64,000 bases of DNA from Marsupella aquatica. Lineage: Eukaryota > Marchantiophyta. Position numbers and translations under genes: made by a program. The number at the start of each line of letters is the position of its first letter. Position 1 is the first letter of the stretch. This document shows, one piece after another, positions 44,798 to 57,259 of this stretch. The notes beneath the pieces were generated by a model. The model was not told the DNA's origin, did not search any database, and was given only the letters and a program-made list of their open reading frames with translations. The stretch spans positions 9,486,001 through 9,550,000 of the forward strand of contig OZ316893.1 in NCBI GenBank assembly GCA_973895155.1, in the 5' to 3' direction.

Positions 44798-46273
44798 CTA
44801 CACAAGAGCTGCTAACGACGGTCGGAGGGTCCACCATGACAATGGAAATTGTTCATGTAAGTAGGTGTTCAATTGAGGTAACCTAACGCAAGAATCTTTG
44901 GAGGAATCAAAGTGCAGCACCTTCCATCCTTGCATCTCCCATTCACAGTGTATGTCTCCATCAATGACCTGGTGCATCACAAACAGTGAAGTTCCTTGTC
45001 CAATGCAGCTGTATTGGTTGTCGTAGGCGCTTGTCGCCTTTTCTGACATTTTAGCATCCTGAAGTAATTTGGGTATCCTTCTCTTCTTCAGCGAAATGTC
45101 ACCAGCGTCAGTATCCTCCTGGACCTCAAACATTCTGCTTTCCCAATCAGAGGAAGCAACTTCTACTCCTACATTGGCATAGAATGCTCGAAGCCCACCT
45201 CCCCTGATGTGCCTCACCATCACCCGCATCCCATCCCATAATTTCACGGCCAAAACCTTTCCGTTGAGTTCTACCAAATCTCGAACATTGTGGTCCTCCA
45301 ATGCCACATCGCACCACTCTCGTGTCGCCACATCAAACCTCACAACCTCTCTCACTGGGATATCATCTTCATTCCTCTCCACTATAGACCAGTAGAGTTT
45401 TCCTTTGGATGTTACACTTCTTCTCGGGCATTCGTTGCACCACACACCAAAATCCAGCTGGAGAGGTGGCAGGGGCAATGCAGGAGCTGGATTCCATGAC
45501 CTGAAACGAGAGTCATACACAAATGTTGTCCGTGACTGTCTCTCCTGGTGCGTGTGAGACAGGTTCAAAACTCTCCTCCTGGAGGTAACCATCTTGGGAA
45601 TCAATCCAGCTAGAACAAGTTTATAATTCACATCATCCTCGTCATCCACAACGAGACCGACCAGGATATAATTCCCTGGACATCCTGCCACCTGCATTCT
45701 AGGGATGTGAGGCAGAACCGAAGTGGGTGGCCGAAGGACTCTCCACTGCTTGGACAAAGGGTTACACACCACAAAAGTTGTCCACGTTGTATCGCAAAAA
45801 CACAGGAGCCCTTTATCTGCAGCAACAAGTGAGTAAGAACCAAGTACGCCTTCGTCATGTAAGAAGGACATGTCATGCCTGTCCCACTCATTCCTGCAAG
45901 CATTGTAGACGGTGAGGGGCTGACGAGAAAAATCTCCCTCCTGAGGGAAATAGACAACCACCGTCTTCTTAGGCAAAGTAGCTGACGGAAGCAGCGTTGA
46001 CATGATGTGGTCGTTCCATGTCTTGCACACTGTGCGAGATGCTATCACACAAGGGAGGGGAAGCCTGTCAAGAATCCTCTCCGTGAGCTCTTGAGGCAAA
46101 TATTTCCAGACTCCAGAGTCCAACTGATCCACGGCTAATGTTTTTGACGACGATGATGATGATCTACTCCTTCTGAAAGCCTTTGCATGTCTTCTCCTTC
46201 CCTTGTTTTTTGGCGTTTGTCTCTTTCGCATCAAGGTTCTCCAAACGAGCGGATGTAGCACCACTTGCCGCAT
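44798..46273 (-). CDS. F-box protein with beta-propeller-like C-terminal region
   Basis: One exon of 491 codons from the ATG at 46273 to the stop; the frame stays open upstream but only to a GTG. After a basic, Ser-rich N-terminus the F-box reads WKYLPQELTERILDRLPLPC and IASRTVCKTWNDHI (residues about 55-90), the part that binds SKP1/ASK in SCF ubiquitin ligases. The following 350 residues contain repeated short blocks (FVVCNPLSKQWRVLRPP, TTFVYDSRFRSWNPAP, VVRFDVATREWCDV) as in kelch/F-box-associated propellers, the substrate-binding part. Intronless F-box genes of this length are common in non-seed plants. The substrate is unknown. No disruptions are seen. Confidence 0.88.
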   Translation of the reverse strand: MRQVVLHPLVWRTLMRKRQTPKNKGRRRHAKAFRRSRSSSSSSKTLAVDQLDSGVWKYLPQELTERILDRLPLPCVIASRTVCKTWNDHIMSTLLPSATLPKKTVVVYFPQEGDFSRQPLTVYNACRNEWDRHDMSFLHDEGVLGSYSLVAADKGLLCFCDTTWTTFVVCNPLSKQWRVLRPPTSVLPHIPRMQVAGCPGNYILVGLVVDDEDDVNYKLVLAGLIPKMVTSRRRVLNLSHTHQERQSRTTFVYDSRFRSWNPAPALPLPPLQLDFGVWCNECPRRSVTSKGKLYWSIVERNEDDIPVREVVRFDVATREWCDVALEDHNVRDLVELNGKVLAVKLWDGMRVMVRHIRGGGLRAFYANVGVEVASSDWESRMFEVQEDTDAGDISLKKRRIPKLLQDAKMSEKATSAYDNQYSCIGQGTSLFVMHQVIDGDIHCEWEMQGWKVLHFDSSKDSCVRLPQLNTYLHEQFPLSWWTLRPSLAALV

Positions 46274-46849
46274 TCGTAATGTCCCATTGCATCGTTTCCG
46301 CTGCTTCAGCACGCCATCAGATCTGACAAAATTGCCCCAGAGTGGACTCAGTACCTCATGATGATGATGATCTACTCATATGTTTCCTACAGCTCTCACT
46401 GTCTGAAACATACTGAACGGAAACGCAGGAGAGAAATGAGGAACAAGGTATTGATCAATCTTTTTAGGAGGAGGTGGAGTGAGAGCCAAGACCGAGAGAA
46501 ACGACTTCCGAAGGATTGTGTTTTCATCCATCCCATCCCCTGTTTAGAATTGAGCAGAGTAATGTAGCCTGCGCGTTGTCCACGTTCCCGAAAATGAAGC
46601 AATGATACGAAACACTATCAAAGGACCCATACACTTTTCGACATTGCAAGAAAGGACACATCAATATATTATTACCGAAGTAAGAAGAGAATCCAGACAA
46701 TCTGGACACCCGTTCGTCCAAAAAGACAGGCGCGCTAAACTAAGAGAAGATAGGGACTGAAGTGTGGGGAAAAGAAGCAAACCAACCTCATGTTGTTGTA
46801 CTTGAGCTTCATTCTGCCCTCTCAGCTCGTCTGATGAAGCAACGATTTT

Positions 46850-47119
46850 TCATATGAATCGGACGAACTCAAACTCTCGTCGAATCTGTCGAAGAGGATC
46901 GTAGGGATTTGGAACCCATGACTCTTCTTCTCGCTCCTGATGATCACGATCACCATCAGGTTTTCGTTCAGGAGTTTTCACTCTCTCAAAATCCCAAATC
47001 CCTTGCAACTTCGCATCGCATTCCGAAGCCCCATCCTGTACCCTCAACTCCATCATGAATAGCTCATCTCTGGCTCCTCCTCTTCTCGAGCCCAATCCAA
47101 CAAACCCAAAAGAGGCCAT
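46850..47119 (-). CDS. Small ORF, hypothetical
   Basis: 89 codons from an ATG (47119), with a charged C-terminal half (WDFERVKTPERKPDGDRDHQ, then EEESWVPNPYDPLRQIRREF). Composition is protein-like, but no family is recognised and no splice partners were found. It could be a short gene, one exon of an unseen gene, or chance. Confidence 0.25.
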   Translation of the reverse strand: MASFGFVGLGSRRGGARDELFMMELRVQDGASECDAKLQGIWDFERVKTPERKPDGDRDHQEREEESWVPNPYDPLRQIRREFEFVRFI

Positions 47120-49144
47120 TTGTCAATAACACTAGCACAGAGGTAAGTTTCAAGCTCGCCAAGTGTTCGAACCTCACATCACAAATTTTCATAATTTCAA
47201 TAAGGCCTTCTGTCCCACCACTTTCCCTCCCTTGGCTTCCCTGCTTGCAAGTCATCGAGCTCGATGATGCAAGTTCCATGTCAGGGATTGTTGACTTGAG
47301 TTGCCACCATTGCCCAGTTTTTGGAGACAAATTATGCGCTGAAGCCTCCCTGACAAATGAGACCTTTACCTCGAGTTTTGAGAGTCTATTATTGCCGTTC
47401 ATCATGCCCTCCTACGAGGGCACTAATACACTATTAAAATTTTTTTATAGGGGAAATCTTTGAAACCCTACACAAAGGGAACATTTGAACTCTAGACTTA
47501 TGAGTCTCAAGTGAAGTGCACTACAATACAGCCATGCCTCTCTGGCCTGAATTAATAAACTGAAAGGCCTAAGAATTTTTTTAGCTTGCTATTTAGGAGG
47601 GATACATGACCTGGCCGGAATTAATAAACTAAAAGGCCTAAAATTTTTTTTGCTTGCTATTTAGGAGGGATACATGACCAGTTTAATTATACACCATCCA
47701 ATTTAGACTGTAGTTTATTCTCCGTAAAGCACCATAAATTCCCAAGAGAATAATCATGAAGGGCATCAGGTGTAGAGTAAAGCACTATCTTGAGTGCTGT
47801 AAGTGTTATAAACACTTGAGGCCCTAAACCCTAAACCACCCTTCCTCCAAGTACAAGGAAGAGTGGCAGCAGCAGTATTTTAGTGACAGGAAACATAGGG
47901 TGGACAAACGCAACACACTTTCTAGGCTGTACTTTGGCTTAATTGAGCGAGATAAAGCACAACATTATACAAAGAGAAAGCACACCGTCTGCTCCCGGTC
48001 TGGCCAATGGCACCCCACGGCTCCATCCAAGATGATAGGTCTAGATCAGGACCATTGAATTTAAAGACCAGTTTGGGCCTCAGCAATCCCAAGTGAATTG
48101 TTTGACCACACGTGCAGATGGACCACAAAAACGTGCATGAACCATTCAAAACAATAGCTTGTCCTTTGGATAACACACTTTCTTTGTTTCAATGCTCACT
48201 TTTCTTTGCAGCGAAAAGTGTTTTTTTTCCATCATGAAGTCAATCTTGGTGGTCCATTGAAGCATGACCCTCTCCCTTTGGTATCTCTCTCTTGAAGAAC
48301 AGGGATTGCACCCCCCAAAACCGCATCCATATCAACCAAGGGGGCAAAACCCACCCAAGCAAAGGAGCAGAACAACGACGTTCAAGGTGTCATGGGCAGC
48401 TTGGGGGGAAGGCACAGCAAACCAATGCTCACCACCAACCCCCACCCGCCAGAATAAAGCACATGGTAGGCCAACTTTTAGTTGTGCAGAACCACAGTTC
48501 TTTCATATTCTCTCATCACTATGTCTACAAACAGTTTACTCTAGTTAGAGTAGTCGCTCACGGGGACTGAATTAGTCGCTTTGAAAATGTGGCCAACATC
48601 TCCCCTTGGCAAGCCTTCCTAGCATTGTGCCCTTTTGATGAAATAATTCTGTAGGAGTATAATTATTAAGAGATGGGATCAACTTGCGAGTCACCTGAGG
48701 TTCAACTTTGAAATTCTAACCAGACGTGGACAACAGTTGAACTTGTGACAAAGTTCTAAGCTGGGACATTTTCCATGGCATTCACAAATGGACTTCAGGA
48801 CAACCCTTGGAGGGTTTCAAGGCGCCACCTAAGGAAGGTTGCCAGCATAACTGCAAATAGGTCCAGTGATTATCTAGGAAGATTCAGACATAGAAATCTC
48901 GGTTTCAAGTTTCTTAATGATCTGAAAAATGTCCCTTGCAGGTAACCACTTGCCTTCGTAGTCTAGCGGCCCTTGGTTGAGCTTTCCTCCCCACCAACCT
49001 CCAAAATTGACCAAAATTTCTAATGGCATTGAAAGTGTTGAGCATACCTTATCTACCGCACGTTTATGCCACAACAGTTACGAATTGGTGGATTCAAGAC
49101 TATGAGAGAATCCAATAAATGCATTCAGATGTGTTCCCCCAAGC
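47120..49144. other. Intergenic region with a local duplication
   Basis: Two tandem copies of about 65 bp lie at about 47549-47680, sharing GGAATTAATAAACT and TTGCTATTTAGGAGGGATAC with an A/T-run between. The copies differ by a few bases and homopolymer length. Nothing else is recognised. Confidence 0.55.
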
Positions 49145-52100
49145 TTAGGAGCTCATGAGTGAAGATTGTCTTAAGGTGCTGCTAACATCTATCATTAGTT
49201 TTCGCCCTCTCAAACCATTGAAAAAATCTCTTCCACTCATCACTTTCTTGGCAGGAGGTTGAAGTTGCAATATCTCCAATGTAGAGTCCTTGCCACATGG
49301 AACCACTAGGGAACCGTTCACTAGAATTACCTCAAGCCCACCGTTGTAAGGAGAGGAACCTATCCTTGTCGTAACAACTTTGAGTTCTACAGTCTGCACC
49401 TCCCCATCTGGGCTGCAAAGTCGAAAAGTAGCCCTGGTTCCTGGCCATTCTGCGAATGCCCGCACCTGGAGATGTGCACAATGCAATACAGTTGTGAGCG
49501 ACATGAGAAAGCTTTGTGAGAGTGCACTAAAAGTTGACAGTTTGCACGCACTCTGCAACACACCTTGTTGTGAAGCACCTCCGCAGACTCATCAAAGTTT
49601 AACCAAGACTCTTCAACTGTTACCTGGAACATCAGCAAATAGATCAACCATGTCAGCTGACAAACAAACCAAGCATGAGTTTCCGCTGCTCAGGACGTGC
49701 AAGCTCAGCAGCGTGAACCAATTCTAAGAAATTCTGCTCAATTAATCTGGTAAATCACATATCCTGAAGTCCTGTTTGATCTGGCATAAACACAGCCCCG
49801 TCTACTCACCAATTGATGAGAACGGAATATATAGAAGCAATGGTGGAAGTTGTATGAAATTTTAACAGTAGGTGTCGAAATGTTGTGTTCATCCAAGGTG
49901 AAGGGAATTGTCGGGGAGAGTTCTTGGGTTGTCAACCTACAGTGGATATGCAAGCCTCTGAAGCAAATAGTATTACCTTTCTATATAGAAACCTCTTGCC
50001 ATCAGAATTCAACCTACCTTGGAAGCTAGAGTTGCTTTGGAACCATCCTGTTCGACAGCCTTTGATCTTGCTGTTCCATCCAGTAAGGCTGGAAGCTCTC
50101 CAAGCAGCAATGTCGATCCTGAAAATATGAAGCAGCGTCCTCTCATTCACACAGGGCTTATTCTTCTGTTACTAGACGTCCACAAACTGTCTGAGAACCA
50201 AAAGAAGAGGTGAATTGAGCACTGGGCAACGGACCTTGCTGGAAAAGTATCTTTAAGAGCTCTGGTGCCTGCATATCAAGTTTGATTTCATTTCTCTAGA
50301 CTTGTAATGAGATACGATAGTGAGCAAAATCCAACTGCTTGAGAGACACCTCATCAGGAAGACTTACTTCAAACCCGCAATATCTGCAGCATCATGAGAA
50401 CACGTAACCTCAAAGACCACGAACTGCACCAATCTTACTAAAAAATACACATGATCCAATCAATCTGTTTTACTCGCCCTTCTTGACGCATATTCTAGTC
50501 AAACAACCTTTTCTCCTCAAAATTTGGTTTCAGTTAAAGCCTATCCAAATAAAAATTCAAGTGACTGACATTGAAGCTACCTTTACATCAGGATCCACTT
50601 TCGTAGTCTTTGATGCAATGATTGGTCCTGCATCCAATGCTCGAACAGTGTAAGCAACTGTAACACCTGACACTTTCACCCCGTCCTTCATACCCCACAT
50701 AACCACAAACCACTTTAGAATCTTCACAAGTTACAATCTTTTCTACTCACACAGACGCAGTTCAATTCTAATTGTAAAACTGCCACAAAATCATCACCAT
50801 TTCACACTCTAGGAATTTTTTTTCACCACATTAATATAAAAACGAACAGAATGAACTTTTGAACGCTATAACGCTAAACACTATATTCACATAATTTTGC
50901 TCTAGAATTGGCGAAATGAATTGTAGGGCCTCGGAAGCATTAGATACATTTTCTTTCGATTGGAAAACATCATGTACCTGTAGCGCTCGCTGAACTGGGG
51001 CTGCACCTCGGTAAAGGGGCAGCAGACTAGGATGGACATTCACAGTACCTGAAAAGCAATCAAGTCATCAGCTTCAGAGAGCTTGCCACACAGTTATGAG
51101 AGGAGGTCACATCTGCACGGGAAGTAATTGAAGGCATCCGTTGTCCTTAAGACAGAGTCGTCCCACACACCTTTGCTATAAAACATCATTGCCACATTCT
51201 TCTTACATTCAAGATCAGAAAAAAAAGTAAAACATTTAAGAATTTCATGAAGGAAGAAAAATGGCTGGTTCGAAGGCTTAGCAATAAAAATACCATAAGT
51301 TGGTAAAGAAAGAAATTTGTTGGGAAGAATATTCCCATAGGCAGCAGTGACACACAAGTCAGGCTTCAGTTTTTTCAACTCCGCCAAAAAGCTATCCTGT
51401 ATACATCAAACAAAACTAAAGCTTTACTTTTACAATTTCTGCATTTTCCTTGAAAAATTACATCAGTAAAATGTCCCGTTCATTTGGGCTCCTATGGCCT
51501 GCTCGTTTGCCGAAGCACATGCATTTCGCAGGCTGTGGCTATCAGTCATTGAAAATAAACAGAGACGGGCTTGCCGACTATTATAACTCCACTATTTATT
51601 GACTGGCTCGAGTGCAATTCTTCTCTGCACCCACTTGCTAAATTCTGGGTATATGCCCCGTCTATTTACCATCAGCCAGAAGCAATGATACAGAATATCC
51701 TGACTGATGGTAAATAGACAGTAATTTAGGAATATTAGACGGAAATGAAATAAAGACCTGATAGAATGGGAGAGATTCTGAAAACAAGAGCAAACACATG
51801 ATCATTTAAATCCAAGGTGGGGAACTAAACTAGACGATTGTGATCGGTGACTGAACGAGCCTTAAAGAAAAAGTACCATGAAACATTCTGTCATACCTCT
51901 CCTGCTTTTTGTGGTGAGAAGATATGAGATGCAGGGAAATTTCTTTCGAGTGCACGTTGTTCTACTGGTGAGGGCTCCTTTTTCCTTCCTCTCCCTCTTG
52001 TAGAAGCTGGCTGAGTGACTACGCCTGTGACCTGCAGACAAAATAATTGTCAGTGGGTCCACGTATTTCGTTAACCAGCAACGCAATTTCATTGCCCAAA

Positions 52101-52987
52101 AACCTGAGACCTAGGTATACTATTTGAGTCCTGGGATGGTGGTGCACAGCCTCTTGCTCAATATGGAGAACAGAGTGCTCAGTTAATGGATTGGTTGACA
52201 CAAGATCGTACCTCGTGAGATGAACTGCAACTGTTGGGAGTCTACTTCCAGAGGAACAACAAAATAGTTTCTTCTTGACTGTGAAATTCAAGATGGTCTA
52301 GATTGTGATTTAAGACAGAAACAGAGATAAAATTTGAGTAGCTCTTATGCTGAGGCATGTTTCGTCAGGCAACCTACGCCTAACAAGGACCAGCCTGCTG
52401 TCACTACAGCGTGATGCGCGATGCAGGAACTTCGGGTACTCGTGTTGACACCACATAATTCAACTACTAAGAAGAATCACCTCAAATAGACTCCTGCCTT
52501 CAGCTGCATCAAGTAGAGCATCAAGTACATCTGCAGCAACCTGCGGGGAGAAACTTCTCAATGAGCCGAAGGTCCAATTGAGCAGAAAAGCACAGCATAT
52601 ATTTTGCCTACTTGTAAATTCTGACTACTTTGATAAAAGAGAGACTTTCCCTTATGCTTGGAATGGAGTGCTTAATGAATATAGGCAAAGAACGTGAATG
52701 AAGTCTTGGGACCAATCAACACTTCGTCGCCTGCGGAGCAATCTTAAAAACGTCAGCAATAAGAAACACATACGGATACGTATTTTTTGTATCAATGTGC
52801 AGGAAGGTTTGCTGCTTACACTTGGGGTTCCGAGAAATATTACGGACTTCTTTTGTGAAAATTCTATGCTCATGCAACGGACAGTTCCTGCAGTCGCTTG
52901 TGGCCTTGGCCGTGGCACCCGATTGCACACTCCCATACTCAAGGGTAGCTTCGCTCCCCTTGATATCAGCATCCTCAGAGTTGCCAT
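49145..52987 (-). CDS. MTFMT: Methionyl-tRNA formyltransferase, organellar
   Basis: Transfers formyl from 10-formyl-THF to Met-tRNAi for organelle translation. Exons read by eye: 52987-52820, 52540-52481, 52031-51897, 51396-51294, 51048-50978, 50685-50581, one or two short exons around 50250-50395, 50118-50018, 49623-49564 and 49465-49145. The N-terminus (MATLRMLISRGAKLPLSMG) is an organelle-targeting type. Catalytic-domain signatures are VIFLGTP, RGRGRKKEPSPVEQRAL, AAYGNILPNKFLSLP and VNVHPSLLPLYRGAAPVQRAL (N, H and the SLLP loop). The C-terminal OB-like domain has FDESAEVLHNK, RAFAEWPGTRATF and ends ...RGRKL plus a short tail. It is complete in sequence as far as followed. Mitochondrial or dual mitochondrial/plastid location cannot be separated here. 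Confidence 0.92.
51660..51719. repeat. Short foldback in an MTFMT intron
   Basis: GTCTATTTACCATCAG (51660-51675) and CTGATGGTAAATAGAC (51704-51719) form a perfect 16-bp stem with a 28-base loop in the intron 51397-51896. It could be a tiny MITE remnant or an RNA hairpin. Confidence 0.8.
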
Positions 52988-54922
52988 CTTCTGCCCAAAC
53001 ACACTCAAACTATTCCTTACGCCCGCTGCAAATCCTAAACTCCAAACCTGGACAATGACAAAAATGGTTACTTTCCTAGGGAAGAGCACAACTCGTAAAA
53101 AAAGGAAACATTTCTTTCTGCGCACCTGCATACTGGCTGTTGAAAAAATGGCATTTGTGTGCAACTAAAAATACTATTCGGCTAATTTGTGCCAGAAACA
53201 ACCAGTTGTCTCCACATCGCACGAAAGGCATCTATTCTAACTATTATGGATCCAATCACGTTCCGATAGGTATTTTCCAGAGTGAGATGGTTTTGATTGC
53301 TGAGATAATTCAAATCACATCATGTCAAACCCGACATTGATAGCTCCGACTCTGCCCACGCAGTCACAACCTCAAACCCTAAGCCCCCGAGATTCAGTAC
53401 ACAACTGTCGAACTAAGGGGATTCCAGTCCTAAATTCGACCCTACAGATCCGGGGGCTGGACCCCTTGACTTCACTGCAAGTCCACGCCCACAACCAATC
53501 CCAGATCACAGCCAGCAGCTCGCATTCCAACGGATGTTGAGGGCCAGGTCAATGAACCACAGCAGAAGTCGACGGCTTCGACAAAGATTTCGCACAACAT
53601 TTTGCACAACAGACGGAGGAACCGAATTCGCTGGGGAGATGAATTACCCCTTGCTTCCACTTCCCGGCAAGTATGCAGACGGGTCCTCCACTGAGGAAGA
53701 CAAGGCAGTCGAAGAGAGAAAATCCCCAACGATTTCCTCCAAAAGCAAAGCTGAAGCTCACACTGAAATACAAAATGCGAGCATACATTTACTGCTCCCG
53801 GACTTAAAGTGCGCCATCATCTGTTCTTGATTCACTAGCCATACCTTAAACAAAAACCACTCTTGCTCTGATTCTCATTTGTACTCCCCTCTTCATTGTC
53901 CCAAGTCACCCAATCTCTCCCATATCTGTCAATCAGCACCGCCGGGCGAAATTCAGTATCGAACTCCACTCAAAACTGTCACCAGTGAACACCTCATCCC
54001 CGCATTGTCGTTCGCAGTTACTGTGCAGTCAGGTTTCGATAACTGCACACTGAATAAGTGCAAAACCTGGCTAATTGCAAAGCGTCCCGTTCTCCCCTTT
54101 TTTCTGACCATTTGCACTTTGGCGAGGAGGGATGCATTAAACGACCATTATTAGCGTTTAGGAGCACTTGTGGGTAGAAAAGAATTCGGACGCAATAATT
54201 ATAATTAACTTCTATAAGGTTGCGTTTTTTTATGCACTGGTTGCCATTCATTATAACTCTTATACTACAAGGTTGCGCCTTTTTACGCACTGGTCATCAT
54301 TCAAAAATACAGTGTCAAGAAAAAAATAAATCATTAAACAGAAGGAATAAAACCAAAATCAAATTAAATATAGAGTGAATAAAAAATACACAAATATTTT
54401 CATACAAAAAGGAATCAAATGGTTAAAACAAAAGATGTCACTAACCCTGTTGATTGCACTTTCACACAAAAAAGAATCGAATGATGGGGACAAAAGACAA
54501 AAAAATATAACTAACCCTGTTGCATGCAGTAGTATCATAAGTCACTATTATACCATATCCTCTAGAAATGGTACTTTACAAACTCAAAAACAATGTGAAC
54601 AAATCGTAACCCTCAAGTAAAAATTTGTTTTTCTGTGACCGTAGGATCCACGCATCCATACTTCTATTAATCTCAATTATCTATGCCCAAGCTATCCACA
54701 GCCTACCCAAACCCGACCAAGATAAAAAAATTAATTTAATATTCATTAAAAACTAATTATTAAAATTGAGACTTAATGAATTGGATATTAATCTTAAATT
54801 AAAATAAAAACTTGAGTATAAATAAAATATATCCAATATTAATTTCTCTAAAAATTTAAAATTTAAAATATTTGTTTTCTATCACTTGGTTGTGCTTGGA
54901 CTCTATGCTGCGGTGACCATTA
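52988..54922. other. Upstream region of MTFMT and AT-rich spacer
   Basis: No gene is supported. 54195-54300 holds two tandem copies containing AAGGTTGCG and GCACTGG. 54395-54530 holds two copies ending CTAACCCTGTTG. 54720-54880 is nearly pure A/T. Confidence 0.5.
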
Positions 54923-54973
54923 TCTTTACCTCTCCAATTTCTATGTGCAATGCACGAGTTGTTGAACACCACC

Positions 54974-55271
54974 CTCAGGGGTTTCACTTCCACAAAAATG
55001 ACATATCACGTGTGACGAAGGATATGATCATTTTATTGGTTCTAAGAGAAAACTTAAGAATTTTTGTAGAAGAAAAATAGGGTCTTTTCAATTCAATTTT
55101 AAGACTTATAAAAACACTAGGGTATTTTTAATCCAAATTTTGGAATATTCCAAGATTATTCCAACTTTACAGGGGTTAAAAAATAAATATATTTTCTTAC
55201 ATTTTTAGGGGGCCTGAGACCTAAAAACGTTGCAGGTGATGGGGAGGTCCCCATATAGTGAGACCCCCAAG
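54974..55271 (-). mobile_element. hAT-like MITE, copy 2
   Basis: 298 bp with the same 14-bp ends as the copy at 25873 and about 85-90 per cent similar by eye, in opposite orientation. The flanks are a perfect 8-bp duplication ACACCACC (54966-54973 and 55272-55279). Confidence 0.9.
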
Positions 55272-55299
55272 ACACCACCACAACAACTCTACCTGGCTT

Positions 55300-56460
55300 G
55301 CTTTGACATATTTTTCTCATCTCGCCATTTTTTCTCACATTGACATCTTTATCTCACATGTTCAACAATTTTTTCTCACCCTCGGCATCTTTTAGGTCCT
55401 TGATTATTGTTTCTCTCCTTGATAATTATATTTTCTCACTTGACTCGACATCTTTCCTCACCTCCACATCTTTTCTCACCTTGACATCCTTATCTTAACA
55501 CAACATCTTTCACTCACCTTGCCATGTTTTCTCTCCTTTACGTCTTCTTTTCACCTTGACTTCTTTGTCTCACCTCAACATCTCTTTTTCTCATTGACAT
55601 ATGTTTTCACCTTGACGTCTGATCTTTTTCTCACCTTCACATTTTTATCTCACCACAACATCTTTCTCTCACCCTTGACATTTTTTCCTTATCTTCATAT
55701 ATTTTTCTCACATCGCTATCTTTCTCTCCCTGGAATTTCTTTTGCTTTACTTTTTTTTGTCAACTTGACACCTCTGTTTCTCATCAAAATCTTTGTTCAC
55801 CTCGACATCTTCTCCTCGTCTCGCCACCTATTTCCCACTTCAACTTCTATTTCTCACCTCAACTTCTATTTTCACTCAACATCTTTTTCTCACCGCATCA
55901 TCTTTTGTGCAACTGTTGTCTTAACAACATCTTTGTTTACTTAAAGACAACTTTTCTCTTAACAACATCTTGGGCAATGTGATGTCTCTTTTCTTAAGGA
56001 CATCTTGGGTGCCACAACATCTTTTTCTTAACGATATCTTGGTTGACAGGATATTTTTTTTCTTAAGGACATCTTGGGTGACACATTTTTTTTTCCTAAG
56101 TACATCTTGGGTGTCATGATATCTTTTTTCTTAATGACATCTTGGGTGACATGATATGTTTTTTTCTTTATAATGACACATTGGGCAACATTTTTTTCTT
56201 CATGACATCTTGGGCGAGACGACATTTTCTTTCTTAACGACATCTTGGGCAACAACACATCTTTTCTTCTTAACGGCATCTTGGAAGATACAACATAGTT
56301 TTTCTTAAATGACATCTTGGGCGACACAACATCTTTTTTTCTTAATTGCATCTTAGAGGACACGACATCTTGTTCCTTAACGACATCTTGGGCGACATGA
56401 CATATTTTGTCTTAACAATATCTTGGGCTACACAACATATTTTTTCTTCACAACATCTTT
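55300..56460. repeat. T-rich minisatellite, two related sub-arrays
   Basis: 55300-55920 repeats units around TTTCTCACCTTGACATC. 55920-56460 repeats a longer unit around TTCTTAACGACATCTTGGGC and GACA, period near 36-40. The two share the GACATCTT core. The minus-strand frame reads as degenerate KMSLRKKD-type repeats and is a by-product, not a gene. Confidence 0.8.
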
Positions 56461-56699
56461 GTGCAACGCACGGGTATTGAGCTAGTGGTTCAATAATAAA
56501 ATTTGATGATAATGCAGCAGTTGTTATAAACCAACAGGGAAACCCAAATGGAACGCGTGAATGTTGGTCCAATTGCTAGGGAATTAAGAGAAGCCAATTT
56601 TACAAAAATAGTTTCTTTACAGTTCCTTTGACTTACACTTATTGGTAAATATTTGTCATTGTTACATAGCATAAAACTGCAATCACTACTACATATTCG

Positions 56700-57245
56700 G
56701 CCTTTTTGTGAAGGCGATTTAGTCGCGCTGAAATGCCCTGCGAGACACTGTCCATCGCTCGCTTTGCAATTGATAACTCATCTCAATTAGCGATGATAAA
56801 AGCATCGCAACCCCAATTTGCGATGCGCAACCCATCTCAAACGCTTGCGATTCTTAATTGATTGCAAACATGTTGCGATATCATTTCCATTCGGCCGCGT
56901 TTGCGAATCCTTTATCATCGCAAATACTCTATGATCCTAATACCCTCAACAGTTTTGCGAGTCATCGGCCATCGCTCGGATGTTTGTGAGACTCATTCTA
57001 TCGCAAGTTTGCGAATATTAATGTATGGCAACTATGCAACCAGATTAATATCGCAATGTCATGCCGAATTAGGCAACAACTCTTGCGTTGAAATAAGGTT
57101 CGCAAATTTACGATGCGGGTTAATTTGCAAGATTGCGAGGATATGGGAATGGACAAGTTGCAAATGTTATTGTATCGGAAATGTTTAGCGAAGGTAGTGC
57201 GAAGGAATTCTGTTCGCAAAATGGTTCGCAAAATTAATAAGTGAC
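56700..57245. repeat. CACTA subterminal repeats, TTGCGA/TCGCAA
   Basis: I count seven TTGCGA and seven TCGCAA in about 550 bp, plus many GCGAT/ATCGC variants, some paired head to head (TCGCAAGTTTGCGA). In En/Spm, subterminal repeats of this kind bind the TNPA-type protein. Confidence 0.85.
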
Positions 57246-57259
57246 GTTGAAGGTAATTT

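Larger units (their letters stand above)
54923..56485 (+). mobile_element. Probable non-autonomous Helitron
   Basis: The left end TCTTTACC follows an A, like the TCTHTAC start of plant Helitrons. The right end has TGTGCAACGCACGGG, a short palindrome/hairpin, then ten bases later CTAG (56482-56485) followed by T, the expected CTRR end and A|T insertion site. A related word TGTGCAATGCACGAG occurs 30 bases inside the left end. There is no Rep/helicase ORF. The interior is a MITE (54974-55271) and a minisatellite (55300-56460). Confidence 0.5.

Noticed and set aside
48874-49074. 66-codon minus-strand ORF downstream of MTFMT
   Set aside because: Some protein-like composition, but no splice link to MTFMT, no family and no start context; left out as unsupported.
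53322-53830. Two plus-strand ORFs upstream of MTFMT
   Set aside because: Low-complexity Ser/Thr/Gln-rich translations without domains, in the likely promoter.
56028-56363. 111-codon Lys-rich repetitive minus-strand ORF
   Set aside because: It is a translation of the T-rich minisatellite. The frame is a by-product of the repeat unit.
55300-56460. CRISPR-like regularly spaced repeat
   Set aside because: Units are degenerate, adjacent and without unique spacers in a plant nuclear context; it is a minisatellite.
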